Shown: positions 16,487-25,218, counted from the stretch's first letter. The stretch is 64,000 nt of DNA from Thermus neutrinimicus (GCF_022760955.1 NZ_JAKTNU010000001.1:306232-370231), one strand, 5' to 3'. Made by a program: numbers and translations. The notes: a model not told the origin generated them from the letters alone.

Positions 16487-17614
16487 ATGAGGCTTTACCA
16501 GGAGGACAGCTACGCCACCCGCTTCCGGGCCCGGGTGGTGCGGGCCTGGAGCGATGAAAAGGGGCACTACGCCGTGCTCTCCGAGACCCTCTTTTACCCG
16601 GAGTCCGGGGGACAGCCGGCGGACACGGGGGTGCTGAAGGGGGAGTTTGGCCAGGTGCGGGTCCTCCACGCCTTTGAGGAGGCCAAGGCCTTCGGGGACG
16701 TGGTGCACCGCCTGGATGCCCCCATCCCCGAGGGATGGGAGGTGGAGGGGGAGATTGACTGGAGCCGGCGCTTTCGCCACATGCAGCGCCACACCGCCCA
16801 GCACATCCTCTCCCAGGCCCTTTTGCGGGCCGGGGGGTACCACACGGTCGCCGTGAGCCTGGATGGCCCGGTTTCCACCGTGGACCTCGAGGAGGAGGTG
16901 GAGGAGGCCAAGATCCAGGAAGCGGAGGCCTTGGCCAACTTCGCCGTGTACGCGGACTACCCCATTGAGGCCTTCTTTGTCTCCCAGGAGGAGCTGGCCC
17001 ACTACCCCCTAAGGCGGCCTCCCAAGGTGCAGGGCCAGGTGCGCCTGGTGCGGATCGGGGACTTTGACCTGGCGGCCTGCGGGGGCACCCACCTCAAGAC
17101 CAGCGCCCAGGCGGGGCCCATCAAGGTCCTGAAGTGGGAGCGGTATAAGGGGGGAAGCCGGGTGTACTTCATGGCGGGGTGGGAGGCTTTGGAGGACTAC
17201 CATGCCAAGCACGCCCTCCTTTCCCGCCTGGCCCTTTCCTTCTCCACCAGTCCCCTGGAGCTGGAGAAACCGGTGCGCCGGCTTCAGGAGGAGGTGTACG
17301 CCCTAAAGGGCGAGAACCTGGGGCTCAAGGAGGCTTTGGTGGAGGCCCTCCTGCCCCGGGCCCTCGAGGAGAGGGTGCTCCTGGTGCCGGCCCCCGTCCT
17401 GGGGGACCTGGCCAAGAGGCTTCTTTCCTGGAGCGAGAGGACCTTTTTGCTGCTTTCCCCTGAGGGCCGCTTCGCCACCCTGGGCCCTGGCCGGCAGGAG
17501 GTGTTGGCAAGGCTTAGAGCCCTAGGGGCCAAGGGCGGGGGAAGGGAGGTGGTCCAGGGAAGCCTGCCCAAGGAAAGGGTGGCCGAGGCCCTGGACCCGG
17601 GCGTCGTACCCTAA
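16487..17614 (+). CDS. alaX: Alanyl-tRNA editing protein AlaX (long form)
   Basis: 375 residues. Free-standing editing enzyme that hydrolyses mischarged Ser- or Gly-tRNA(Ala). The zinc site is complete: HTAQH (His102, His106) and CGGTH (Cys198, His202). The N-terminal [13 protein letters not shown] matches the AlaRS-editing beta barrel. The C-terminal part (about 225-375) corresponds to the DHHA1 domain and includes the Gly-rich [14 protein letters not shown]. Start at ATG 16487, leaderless by promoter geometry. The SDR gene begins 4 nt after the stop. Confidence 0.93.
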   Translation: MRLYQEDSYATRFRARVVRAWSDEKGHYAVLSETLFYPESGGQPADTGVLKGEFGQVRVLHAFEEAKAFGDVVHRLDAPIPEGWEVEGEIDWSRRFRHMQRHTAQHILSQALLRAGGYHTVAVSLDGPVSTVDLEEEVEEAKIQEAEALANFAVYADYPIEAFFVSQEELAHYPLRRPPKVQGQVRLVRIGDFDLAACGGTHLKTSAQAGPIKVLKWERYKGGSRVYFMAGWEALEDYHAKHALLSRLALSFSTSPLELEKPVRRLQEEVYALKGENLGLKEALVEALLPRALEERVLLVPAPVLGDLAKRLLSWSERTFLLLSPEGRFATLGPGRQEVLARLRALGAKGGGREVVQGSLPKERVAEALDPGVVP

Positions 17615-17618
17615 GGGC

Positions 17619-18389
17619 ATGGGGCTTTTTGAGGGGAAGGGGGTCTTGGTCACGGGGGCGGCCCGGGGCATCGGCCGGGCCATCGCCCGGGGTTTTGCCC
17701 GGGAAGGGGCCCTGGTGGCCCTTTGCGATCTGCATCCTGAGGGGCAGGAGGTGGCGGAGGAGATCGGGGGTTTCTTCGTCCAGGCGGACCTGGCTGAGGA
17801 AAGGGACCGGGTGCGCTTCCTGGAGGAGGCGAGCCGGGCCTTGGGCCGGGTGGATGTCCTGGTGAACAACGCCGCCATTAGTGCGCCAGGCTCGGCCCTC
17901 ACCGTGAAGCTTCCCCAGTGGCGCAGGGTCCTGGAGGTGAACCTCACCGCTCCCATGCACCTCTCCGCCCTGGCGGCCCGGGAGATGGCCAAGGTGGGTG
18001 GGGGGGCCATCGTGAACGTGGCCAGCGTCCAGGGGCTTTTCGCCGAGCAGGAGAATGCGGCCTACAACGCTTCCAAGGGGGGGCTTGTCAACCTCACCCG
18101 TTCCTTGGCCTTGGACCTGGCCCCCTTGGGCATCCGGGTGAACGCCGTGGCCCCGGGGGCCATCGCCACGGAGGCGGTGCTGGAGGCCATCGCCCTTTCC
18201 GAGGACCCGGAGAGGACCCGCCGGGACTGGGAGGACCTCCACGCCCTGAGAAGGCTGGGCCAGCCCGAGGAGGTGGCGGAGGCGGTGATTTTCCTGGCTT
18301 CGGAGAAGGCCAGCTTCATCACCGGGGCCATTTTGGTGGTGGACGGGGGGATGACGGCCAGCTTCATGATGGCGGGGAGGCCCGTCTAG
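17619..18389 (+). CDS. Short-chain dehydrogenase/reductase
   Basis: 256-residue classical SDR. Cofactor motif TGAARGIG (residues 12-19), Asp38 after the second strand (favouring NAD(H)), NNAA (83-86), and catalytic Ser136, Tyr149 and Lys153 in [18 protein letters not shown]. The C-terminal [13 protein letters not shown] is characteristic. It resembles glucose 1-dehydrogenase or 3-oxoacyl-reductase-like SDRs, and the substrate cannot be fixed. It probably shares a transcript with alaX and is followed by a terminator. Confidence 0.88.
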   Translation: MGLFEGKGVLVTGAARGIGRAIARGFAREGALVALCDLHPEGQEVAEEIGGFFVQADLAEERDRVRFLEEASRALGRVDVLVNNAAISAPGSALTVKLPQWRRVLEVNLTAPMHLSALAAREMAKVGGGAIVNVASVQGLFAEQENAAYNASKGGLVNLTRSLALDLAPLGIRVNAVAPGAIATEAVLEAIALSEDPERTRRDWEDLHALRRLGQPEEVAEAVIFLASEKASFITGAILVVDGGMTASFMMAGRPV

Positions 18390-18415
18390 CCCCACCTTGA
18401 CAGGGTGGGGGTTTT
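18390..18415 (+). terminator. Rho-independent terminator after the SDR gene
   Basis: Stem CCCCACC / GGTGGGG (18390-18396 with 18404-18410), loop of 7, then GTTTTC. It begins at the base after the SDR stop codon. Confidence 0.7.
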
Positions 18416-18480
18416 CGGCCAACCCCTGGCCCGCCCAATCTCCTTAAACCCTTACGGGGAGGGGATGGGGAAAAGGGGCC

Positions 18481-19023
18481 TCACGTGGCGTGGTCCTTGT
18501 AGGGTTCTCCCCGCAGATCCGAGATGAGGTGTACGGCCACGTAGGCCCCATCCCCTGCGCTCACGATGGCGTGGCCCGGCACCTTGCCCCGGGCCACCCC
18601 GGCGGCGTAGACCCGGGGGTAGTTGGTGCGCCCCATCTCGTCGGTGTCGATGTAGAGGCCCTTTCGGGTCAGGCCCAGGAGGGAGGGCAGGGTGGGGTCT
18701 TTGTGGGTGCAGAGGAGGAGCCTTTCCGCTTCCACCGTGCCCTCCTCGGTTTCCACCTCAAAGACCCCTCCCAGGTCCCGCACCCCCTTGACCACGCCCC
18801 TGCGAATCTCCGCTCCGTAACGGCGGGCGTGCTCCTTTAGCCTTTCCAGAAGCTCTTCGCCTGGGGGCTCGTCCAGGAGGCCGGGGTAGTTGGGGACCCG
18901 GCTCACCTGGGCGACTTTGGAATGGCCTCCGTCCAGCACCAGGACCTTAAGCCCGGCCCTGGCGAGGAAAAGGGCCGCGGAAAGACCCGAGGGGCCGCCG
19001 CCCACCACGAGAACGTCCCACAT
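18481..19023 (-). CDS. Minimal thioredoxin-reductase-like FAD protein
   Basis: Only 180 residues. Begins WDVLVVGGGPSGLSAALFLARAGLKVLVLDGG, a full FAD-binding dinucleotide motif, and ends with the second FAD motif VYAAGVARG ... GHAIVSAGDGAYVAVHLI. The NADPH-binding domain and redox-active CxxC of thioredoxin reductases are absent. A short Thermus protein of this type has a known structure, so it is not a fragment. Electron donor and substrate are unknown. A TATACT box lies 9 nt before the ATG. Confidence 0.85.
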   Translation of the reverse strand: MWDVLVVGGGPSGLSAALFLARAGLKVLVLDGGHSKVAQVSRVPNYPGLLDEPPGEELLERLKEHARRYGAEIRRGVVKGVRDLGGVFEVETEEGTVEAERLLLCTHKDPTLPSLLGLTRKGLYIDTDEMGRTNYPRVYAAGVARGKVPGHAIVSAGDGAYVAVHLISDLRGEPYKDHAT

Positions 19024-19032
19024 ACCTTTTAG

Positions 19033-19038
19033 AGTATA
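19033..19038 (-). promoter_or_regulatory. -10 box of mini flavoprotein gene
   Basis: TATACT on the minus strand, 9 nt before the ATG at 19023. The intervening AAAAGGT could act as a very short leader. No convincing -35. Confidence 0.45.
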
Positions 19039-19068
19039 GGGGTTGGGAAGGGAGGGGAGAGGGCAAGG

Positions 19069-19074
19069 TATAAT
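19069..19074 (+). promoter_or_regulatory. -10 box of PASTA-protein gene, near-leaderless
   Basis: Perfect TATAAT, 9 nt before the ATG at 19084, leaving at most about 3 nt of leader. It is divergent from the flavoprotein promoter. Confidence 0.55.
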
Positions 19075-19083
19075 CGGCGGCGC

Positions 19084-20436
19084 ATGCTCTTGGACGACCG
19101 CTACCCGGTGCTGGAGACCCTCGAGGAGAGGGAGGGGATCACCCTTTATCGGGTGGAGGGTGGGGTGGTTTTCGCCTTCCAGGTGCGCACCCCTGAGGAC
19201 AAGGAGCGCTTTTACCGGTACCGGGCGGCCATCAAACGTCTAGAGGAGCTTGGGCTTGTGGAGGCGGTGGTTTCCGCCAAGCCCGGCCGCTACTACGCCT
19301 TTTTTCCGGAACGTCCCCTGGCCCGGAAGGCTCCGCCCCGGGCTGCCCTCGAGGCCCTGGCCCCCTTGGGATTTGGCCCAGAGCATCTGGCCATGGCGGA
19401 GGAAGGGGTGGCCTACCTGTCCCCCTGGCCCCTGGGGTCTGCCCGGCGGGCCTTGGCCCGGGCCCCTTCCCGTCCTCGGCCGGGCTTTCTTCTGGGGGCA
19501 GCCCCGGGCCTTCTCCTCTCCCTCCTGGGGCTATGGCTTTTCTCCCAAGGGATTTACCGCTACTTCAATCCCCCCGAGTACCCCGTGCCGAACCTGGTGG
19601 GCAAGACCGCCCGGGAGGCCTTTCTCCTCCTGAAGGATACGGAGCTTAGGCTGGAGGTGGTGGAGGGGAACGATCCTACCAAGCCCAAGGAGGTGGTGCT
19701 GGCCCAGGAGCCTCCACCGGGAACCCGCCTTAGGGTGGGGCGCGCCGTGCGCCTTACCCTGAACCAAGCCCGGCTGAACCCCTTGCCCGAGCTCAAGGGA
19801 CTTCGCCAGGAGGAGGCCGAGGCCAGGCTCTCCGAGCTGGGCTACCGCCTAGCCGGGGTGGCTCAGACGGAAAGCCCTGAGCCTATGGGCACGGTGCTGG
19901 CCAGCGATCCACCCCCTGGAACCCCCTTGCCCCCTGGGGCTTCGGTGTGGCTTCTCGTTTCCCAAGGGGCCTCCCTTGGCCCCACGGTGCCCCTTCCCCA
20001 GCTCACGGGCCTAGGCCAAAAGGAGGCGCTTTTCCTCCTGAACGCCATGGGCCTGCAGGTCCAGGTGGAGGAGGTGCCCTCCGGGGCTCCCTCCGGCACG
20101 GTGTTGGCCCAAGAACCTGCCCCCGGCACCCCCATGCCCCCAGGAGGCGGGGTACGCCTGAGGGTGGCGGCGAGGGGGGAGGTGCTGGTGGGGGCTCTAG
20201 GCCCTTTGCCTGCCCCTAAGCCCGAGGCCCCCTCCGTGACCCTGGCCCTGGATCTTCCCCAAGAGGCAGAGGGGCGCCAGGTGCGCTTGGTGCTGGTGGA
20301 CGACCGGGGGGAGCACCTGGTCTACGAGGGGGAAGGCCGTGGGGGCCTGAGGGTTTCGGGTACCTATGAGGTGGTGGGGGAGGCCCGCTTCCGCCTTTAC
20401 CTGGACGGGGAGCTTTTCCAGGAGTGGGCCCCCTGA
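19084..20436 (+). CDS. Membrane PASTA-repeat protein with kinase-like N-terminal remnant
   Basis: 450 residues. Residues 1-78 (LLDDRYPVLETLEEREGITLYRV, FAFQV, ERFYRYRAAIKRLEELGLVEAVVSA, RYYAFFPE) follow the order of a PknB-type kinase N-lobe but lack the Gly-rich loop and the VAIK Lys; no HRD or DFG exists. A transmembrane helix spans about 135-157. Three PASTA domains follow (about 165-228, 229-297, 298-366), each with a DPPPG or EPxPG turn. The last 80 residues look like an extra beta domain. PASTA domains bind peptidoglycan or muropeptides, so a cell-wall sensor or scaffold is likely. Near-leaderless TATAAT. Confidence 0.82.
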   Translation: MLLDDRYPVLETLEEREGITLYRVEGGVVFAFQVRTPEDKERFYRYRAAIKRLEELGLVEAVVSAKPGRYYAFFPERPLARKAPPRAALEALAPLGFGPEHLAMAEEGVAYLSPWPLGSARRALARAPSRPRPGFLLGAAPGLLLSLLGLWLFSQGIYRYFNPPEYPVPNLVGKTAREAFLLLKDTELRLEVVEGNDPTKPKEVVLAQEPPPGTRLRVGRAVRLTLNQARLNPLPELKGLRQEEAEARLSELGYRLAGVAQTESPEPMGTVLASDPPPGTPLPPGASVWLLVSQGASLGPTVPLPQLTGLGQKEALFLLNAMGLQVQVEEVPSGAPSGTVLAQEPAPGTPMPPGGGVRLRVAARGEVLVGALGPLPAPKPEAPSVTLALDLPQEAEGRQVRLVLVDDRGEHLVYEGEGRGGLRVSGTYEVVGEARFRLYLDGELFQEWAP

Positions 20437-20460
20437 GGTTTTCCCGGTTGGGGGGAGGGC

Positions 20461-20790
20461 GTGAAGGGGGGCTGGGCTGAGGAACTGGCGCTCGCCTATC
20501 TCCTTGGGCGGGGCTACCGGCTTCTTGGCCGCAACCGCCGCACCCCCTTTGGGGAGGTGGATCTATTTCTGGAAAAGGACGGGGTTTACGTGCTGGTGGA
20601 GGTCAAGCAAAGGAGCTCAGGGGCTTACGGCACCCCCTTGGAGGCCTTGACCCCCAGAAAGGTGGGGCGCCTTTTGCAAAGCGCCCGTTACCTCCTGGGC
20701 CGGGACGATCTTCCGGTGAGGCTCGAGGCCATCCTGGTCCATGGGACCCCCAGGGTCCACCGGATAGAGCACCTGGTGTTGGAAGTGTAG
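20461..20790 (+). CDS. YraN/UPF0102 family endonuclease-like protein
   Basis: 109 residues from GTG 20461, with GGGGGAGGG just upstream. The PD-(D/E)xK nuclease core is visible: GEVDLFL for the acidic residue, then VEVKQRS for the ExK. The family is associated with DNA recombination or repair, without an assigned reaction. It lies between the PASTA gene and the UbiD gene on the same strand. Confidence 0.88.
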   Translation: MKGGWAEELALAYLLGRGYRLLGRNRRTPFGEVDLFLEKDGVYVLVEVKQRSSGAYGTPLEALTPRKVGRLLQSARYLLGRDDLPVRLEAILVHGTPRVHRIEHLVLEV

Positions 20791-20832
20791 GGGGAAATCC
20801 CCTCGCCTTTGGCCCTTTGGGTAAGCTTGAGG

Positions 20833-22620
20833 GTGTTTAGGAACCTCGAGGCCTACCTCCAAGCCCTGGAGCGGCGAGGGGAGCTCAAGCGGATTAGGGT
20901 ACCCGTTTCCAGCGAGCTGGAGATCACGGAGATCGCCGACCGCATGGTGAAGACGGGGGGTCCAGCCCTCCTTTTCGAAAGGGTGGTGGGTAAGGACTTC
21001 CCCGTGGCCATCGGCCTCTTCGGTACCCGGGAGCGTACCGCCTTCGCCCTGGGGGTTGGGGACCTGGACGAGCTTTCCGAGAAGGTGGCCCGCTTGCTGG
21101 AGTTGAAGCCGGGAAGGGGAGGGTTCTCCGCCCTCATGGGCCTTCTTCCCAAGCTTCCCCTTCTTAGGGGGTTCTTTCCCAGGTGGGTGGGGAGGGCCCG
21201 GGTGCAGGAGGTGGTCCTGAAGGGGGAGGAGGTGGACCTCGCCCGCTTGCCCGTGCTGAAGTGCTGGCCCTTGGACGGCGGGCCCTTCCTCACCCTGCCC
21301 CTGGTGGTCACCAAGGACCCGGAGACCGGGGAGCTCAATGTGGGCATGTACCGCATGCAGGTTCTGGACAAAAGGAGCACGGCCATGCACTGGCAGCTCC
21401 ACAAGGTGGGCCGCCAGCACCTGGAAAAGGCCAGGAAGCTGGGGAAAAGGCTGGAGGTGGCTGTGGCCTTGGGGGGGGATCCCATCCTCACCTACGCCGC
21501 CACCGCCCCCTTACCCCCTCTTCCAGGGGTGAGCGAGTTCCACTTGGCGGGGTTCCTGCGGGGGGCTCCCGTGGAGCTGGTCCGGGGCGTCACCGTGGAC
21601 CTTCCCGTGCCCGCCGAGGCGGAGTTCGTACTGGAGGGATACATCGACCCCGAGGAGCCCCTGGTGGAGGAGGGTCCCTTTGGGGACCACACGGGCTTCT
21701 ACACCCCCGTGGACCTCTATCCCCGCTTCCACGTGACCGCCATCACCCACCGGAAAAGGGCCATCTACCCCACCACCATCGTGGGGGTACCTCCCATGGA
21801 GGATGCTTACCTCATCGAGGCTTCCGAGCGCCTTTTCCTCCCGCCCTTGCGCCTCATCCTCCCCGAGGTGGTGGACTACCACATGCCCCCGGAAGGGGTG
21901 GCCCACAACTGGGTGAACGTGGCCCTGCGCAAGGCCTATCCCGGCCAGGCCTACAAGGTGGCCTACGGGATGCTGGGGCTTGGGCAGATGATGTTCGCCA
22001 AGGTCATCGTGGCTGTGGACGGGGATGTTCCCGTGAAGCCAGGGTTTCAAACCCTTTTGGAAGCCCTCCAGCATGCCTTGCCCGGGCGGGATACCCTTAT
22101 CCTTCGGGGGCCTATGGATGTGCTGGACCATAGCTCGAGGGGCTTCGCCTTTGGGGGGAAGCTTTTGGTGGACGGTACCCGCAAGCTTCCCGAGGAGGGA
22201 GGGGAGGTGCCCTTTGTCCCCAGGGTCCACGGGGAGCTTCCCCAAGACCCGGAGGCCCTGGCCCAAAGGCAGTGGCCGGGGATCTGGGGGGTGGCCTTGC
22301 GCAAGGAGAGGCCAGGCCAGGCCATGGCCCTGGCGGAAAGGCTCCTTAAGACCCCGCAAAGCGCCGGCATCCGCCTTCTCCTCCTGGCGGACCACGACAC
22401 CCTGCTCACCCCCGAGGAGCTCCTTTGGGCGGTGCTCAACAACATCGACCCGGAGCGGGATGCCCGGGTGATGGAGGGGGCAGAAGGACCCGTCTTGGTG
22501 CTGGACGGCACCCGCAAGCTACCCCAGGAGGGCTTTGCCCGCACCTGGCCCGAGCGCATCCGCATGGATGCCCGTATCAAGGCCCTGGTGGACTCCCGTT
22601 GGGAAGAGTACGGCCTTTAG
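20833..22620 (+). CDS. UbiD family (de)carboxylase
   Basis: About 595 residues. UbiD enzymes are prenylated-FMN-dependent decarboxylases; bacterial members act in ubiquinone or menaquinone synthesis or on aromatic acids. Family segments include FRNLEAYLQALERRGELKRI, GMYRMQVLDKRSTAMHWQ, EGPFGDHTGFYTP and YPTTIVGVPPMEDAYL. The start is uncertain: GTG 20833 begins at the conserved residues, TTG 20809 would add eight. Thermus uses menaquinone, which makes a futalosine-route or menaquinone decarboxylase plausible but unproven. The stop overlaps the convergent HD-GYP gene by 4 nt. Confidence 0.87.
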   Translation: MFRNLEAYLQALERRGELKRIRVPVSSELEITEIADRMVKTGGPALLFERVVGKDFPVAIGLFGTRERTAFALGVGDLDELSEKVARLLELKPGRGGFSALMGLLPKLPLLRGFFPRWVGRARVQEVVLKGEEVDLARLPVLKCWPLDGGPFLTLPLVVTKDPETGELNVGMYRMQVLDKRSTAMHWQLHKVGRQHLEKARKLGKRLEVAVALGGDPILTYAATAPLPPLPGVSEFHLAGFLRGAPVELVRGVTVDLPVPAEAEFVLEGYIDPEEPLVEEGPFGDHTGFYTPVDLYPRFHVTAITHRKRAIYPTTIVGVPPMEDAYLIEASERLFLPPLRLILPEVVDYHMPPEGVAHNWVNVALRKAYPGQAYKVAYGMLGLGQMMFAKVIVAVDGDVPVKPGFQTLLEALQHALPGRDTLILRGPMDVLDHSSRGFAFGGKLLVDGTRKLPEEGGEVPFVPRVHGELPQDPEALAQRQWPGIWGVALRKERPGQAMALAERLLKTPQSAGIRLLLLADHDTLLTPEELLWAVLNNIDPERDARVMEGAEGPVLVLDGTRKLPQEGFARTWPERIRMDARIKALVDSRWEEYGL

Positions 22621-23591
22621 GCGGTGCGCAGGGCCCGGTTGCGGAGGAGGCCGCTTCGCATGGCCCGCACCACCTCCCGGTGGAGCCTGCCCTTTTTAAC
22701 TTCCTCCTCGAGGACCCCCAAGGCCTCCTCGGGCCGTGTGGGTTTGCGGTAAGTGCGCACGCTGGTCAGGGCATCGTAGATGTCGGCGACGGTTACCGCT
22801 TGCACCAGAAGGGGTATATCGGTAAGGCCATCGGGGTAGCCGGAGCCGTCCAGTTTCTCGTGGTGCCAGCGGACATAGGGTTTTAGGCGGGCGTAGGCCC
22901 GAAGGGGCCGGATGATCTCGTCCCCCTTCACGGGGTGTTCCCGGATAAAGCGCCACTCGTTTTCCGTTAAGGGATAGTCTCCCCGCAGGATGTGGTCGGG
23001 GATGGCGATCTTACCCACGTCGTGAAGGAGCGCGCCCATGTGGAGGTCCTCCAGCTCCTCAGGCTTTGCCCCGAGCTCCTCCGCGGTCCAAAGGGCGTAC
23101 TGGGCCACCCGTTCCCCGTGGCCTGCGGTGTAGGCGTCCTTGGCTTCCACCGCCCTCACCAGGGCGAGAAGGGTCCTCTCCAGGTCCTCCAGCTTCTCTT
23201 GCAGTTTCCGACGCTCCAAGTGGCCTTTCACCCGGAGCCTGAGCTCTGCCAGGTCCACGGGGCGGTTTAGGAAGTCGTCGGCCCCGGCCTCTATGCCCCT
23301 AAGGCGCACTTCCCGGTCCCCATCGGCGGTGAGGAGGATGACGGGAAGCAAGGGGTCCAGGGCCTTTACCTTGCGGGTGAGCTCGAGGCCATCCATGATG
23401 GGCATGTGCAGGTCGGTGAGCACCACGTGGGGAAGCCCGTCCCTTAGGAGGTCCAGGGCCTCCTGCCCATTTCTGGCCTCCTGGACCTCCACCCTTAGGG
23501 GCTCCAGGGCCCGCATGAGGAGGAGGCGCTGGACGGGTTCGTCGTCCACCAACAAAACTTTCTTTGCGAAGGGGGACTGGGAGTGTTTCAT
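22617..23591 (-). CDS. Response regulator with HD-GYP phosphodiesterase output
   Basis: 324 residues. Receiver domain about 10-125 with acidic DDE (16-18) and phospho-acceptor Asp60 in LTDLHMP; the usual KP motif reads NRPVD, so the conserved Lys is Arg. The HD-GYP domain about 145-320 has HGERV, LHDVGK (His190, Asp191) and HHEKLDGSGYP. Such proteins hydrolyse cyclic di-GMP. No histidine kinase is adjacent. Its ATG overlaps the stop of the DUF4388 gene (ATGA), so the two form one module. Confidence 0.92.
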   Translation of the reverse strand: MKHSQSPFAKKVLLVDDEPVQRLLLMRALEPLRVEVQEARNGQEALDLLRDGLPHVVLTDLHMPIMDGLELTRKVKALDPLLPVILLTADGDREVRLRGIEAGADDFLNRPVDLAELRLRVKGHLERRKLQEKLEDLERTLLALVRAVEAKDAYTAGHGERVAQYALWTAEELGAKPEELEDLHMGALLHDVGKIAIPDHILRGDYPLTENEWRFIREHPVKGDEIIRPLRAYARLKPYVRWHHEKLDGSGYPDGLTDIPLLVQAVTVADIYDALTSVRTYRKPTRPEEALGVLEEEVKKGRLHREVVRAMRSGLLRNRALRTA

Positions 23592-24193
23592 GGCCTCACC
23601 CCCCTGAGCAGGTGGCCCAAAAGCGCTGGGCGGCCGTGGTCCATCTGTCCCGTGCGTTGCACCAGCCCTTTTCGCTCCAAGCGAAAGAGCTGGAAGCGCA
23701 CCAGGTCTAGGGGCAGGCCAAGGGCTTTGGAGAGGCCTTCCGCAGACACCCCTTTTTCCAGGTAGGGAAGCGATCTAGCCAGAAAGCTTTCCTCCGGTAG
23801 GTGCTTCTTGGCTATATGGGAAGCCTTGAGGATTGCCTTGGGAGGAGGGAAGTATGGACGATAGCGCTCCAGCTCGTCCTGGAGGGTGACAGTGCTTAGC
23901 AGAACCTTTTCCACGGGCCAGTTCAGGCGCACCTTGTGTTTGGGCTTGGCCCCGGGGAGGAACTCAAAGCTCCCCCTGCGGGCCCTAAGCAAGGCCTGCA
24001 GGGTGGCCTTGGCACTCAAGGCTTCCAGGGGCCTACCGCCCTGATCCACCGAGCGGATGTAGCCTGGCTTCAGGTAAATGGTGGTGGCGGGAATATCCTT
24101 TAGGTTCCAAATCTCCAGGGCCCCTTCCTTTTGGGCGAGGAGCTGGAGGAGCTCCTCGAGGGGCAGTGCATCAAGGCTTCCAAATAGGGCCAT
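23588..24193 (-). CDS. DUF4388 (PatA-like N-terminal) domain protein
   Basis: 201 residues from ATG 24193, which has AGGAGG seven bases upstream; a much longer open frame to 24505 runs over trmB and is rejected. N-terminal DUF4388 pattern: MALFGSLDALPLEELLQLLAQKEGALEIW and an IYLKPGYIRSVDQ turn. The C-terminal 80 residues (SFLARSLPYLEKGVSAEGLSKALGLPLDLVRFQLFRLERKGLV) look like a winged helix. DUF4388 proteins occur with two-component and gliding or motility signalling. It is cotranscribed with the HD-GYP response regulator. Confidence 0.83.
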   Translation of the reverse strand: MALFGSLDALPLEELLQLLAQKEGALEIWNLKDIPATTIYLKPGYIRSVDQGGRPLEALSAKATLQALLRARRGSFEFLPGAKPKHKVRLNWPVEKVLLSTVTLQDELERYRPYFPPPKAILKASHIAKKHLPEESFLARSLPYLEKGVSAEGLSKALGLPLDLVRFQLFRLERKGLVQRTGQMDHGRPALLGHLLRGVRP

Positions 24194-24251
24194 AACCCAA
24201 CCTCCTGGTTTCACCCTAGGGCTCCCCTGGGAAAGGGGTTTGAAAAGGCCG

Positions 24252-24257
24252 TATAAT
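24252..24257 (+). promoter_or_regulatory. -10 box of trmB, leaderless geometry
   Basis: Perfect TATAAT, 8 nt before the GTG at 24266. No -35 at the usual distance is evident. Confidence 0.55.
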
Positions 24258-24265
24258 CCCCCCTT

Positions 24266-25201
24266 GTGCTGGTGCGACCCGCTCTTCTTCCCCTTTGGCC
24301 TCCTCGGGTAGGGGACCTCTTTGGCCGGGAAGGGCCCTTGGTCCTCGAGGTGGGCTTTGGCGACGGGCGCTTCACCGCGGAGCTTGCCAAGGCCCAGCCG
24401 GACTGGCTCATCCTGGGGGCCGAGGTCTCGGCGGCCAGTGTCCTTAGGGCCTATAGGCGCCTGAAGCGCGAGGGCATTGGGAACGTGCGCCTTTACCACG
24501 GACAAGGTCCCTTCGCCCTACGGAACCTGGTGCCGCCTGGAAGCCTGAAGCGGGTGATCGTCAACTTCCCCGATCCCTGGCCCAAAAAGCGGCACCAGGA
24601 AAGAAGGCTTTTGCAGGAGGGCTTTTTCCGCAGGCTTTCCACCCGGCTTCTGGCAGGTGGGGACCTCCTCCTCACCACGGATCACGAGGAGTACTTCCAC
24701 TTTGCCCTGGCGGAGGCGGAACGAACCGGGCTTTACCGGGTGGAGGTGAAGGACCCTCCCGAGGCCCATCTCCGCACCAAGTACGCCCTCAAGTGGCGGG
24801 AGGCAGGCCGCACCTTTTTCCATGCGGTCTTCACCAAGGTGGCCGAGGATCCCACGCCTTGGCCGCCCACGAGGAGGTATGAGGTGGCCCATGCGCTGTT
24901 AAAGGGGGAACTGCCCAAGGACCTGGCCCTTGCCAGGGTGCCCCTTCCCATCCCCGGGGGGGTGGCGGTCTTTCTGGAGGTGGCCCGGGGGGAGGAGGGG
25001 TTTTACGTGCTCACCCATGTGGAGGAGGAGGACCTCACCCAGGACCTGCTTTTAGAGGTGCGGAGGAGTTCCCACGGAATTTATGCGGGGGTGAGCCGCT
25101 TTGGTAGCCCCCTCATCACCGAGGGGGTGAAGGAGGCGGTGCGGGCCTTGGTGCGGGAGCTGGGGAGGAGGGGCCTAAAGGTTGTCCAGGACCATACCTA
25201 G
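24266..25201 (+). CDS. trmB: tRNA (guanine-N7-)-methyltransferase, extended form
   Basis: 311 residues from GTG 24266. Makes m7G46 in the variable loop of tRNA using SAM. Motifs: [15 protein letters not shown] (SAM), [16 protein letters not shown] (family signature), [11 protein letters not shown]. About 100 residues beyond the usual end (from roughly 205, [16 protein letters not shown] onward) form a C-terminal extension without a family I can name. glmU starts 17 nt downstream but has its own -10 box. Confidence 0.92.
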   Translation: MLVRPALLPLWPPRVGDLFGREGPLVLEVGFGDGRFTAELAKAQPDWLILGAEVSAASVLRAYRRLKREGIGNVRLYHGQGPFALRNLVPPGSLKRVIVNFPDPWPKKRHQERRLLQEGFFRRLSTRLLAGGDLLLTTDHEEYFHFALAEAERTGLYRVEVKDPPEAHLRTKYALKWREAGRTFFHAVFTKVAEDPTPWPPTRRYEVAHALLKGELPKDLALARVPLPIPGGVAVFLEVARGEEGFYVLTHVEEEDLTQDLLLEVRRSSHGIYAGVSRFGSPLITEGVKEAVRALVRELGRRGLKVVQDHT

Positions 25202-25206
25202 CCCCC

Positions 25207-25212
25207 TAAAAT
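25207..25212 (+). promoter_or_regulatory. -10 box of glmU, leaderless geometry
   Basis: TAAAAT, 6 nt before the ATG at 25219. A possible TTGTCC -35 lies at 25182-25187 (19-nt spacing). Confidence 0.5.
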
Positions 25213-25218
25213 AGCCCT

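Noticed and set aside
16786..16815. Anticodon-like or tRNA-like folding near the AlaX HxxxH codons
   Set aside because: No cloverleaf could be formed; the similarity was limited to one stem.
24240..24257. TTGAAA plus TATAAT as a trmB promoter pair
   Set aside because: The two elements are only 6 nt apart; the TATAAT alone is kept as the -10.
24194..24505. N-terminal extension of the DUF4388 gene over trmB
   Set aside because: ATG 24193 has an AGGAGG and begins exactly at the domain; the upstream part is antisense to the conserved SAM motif of trmB.
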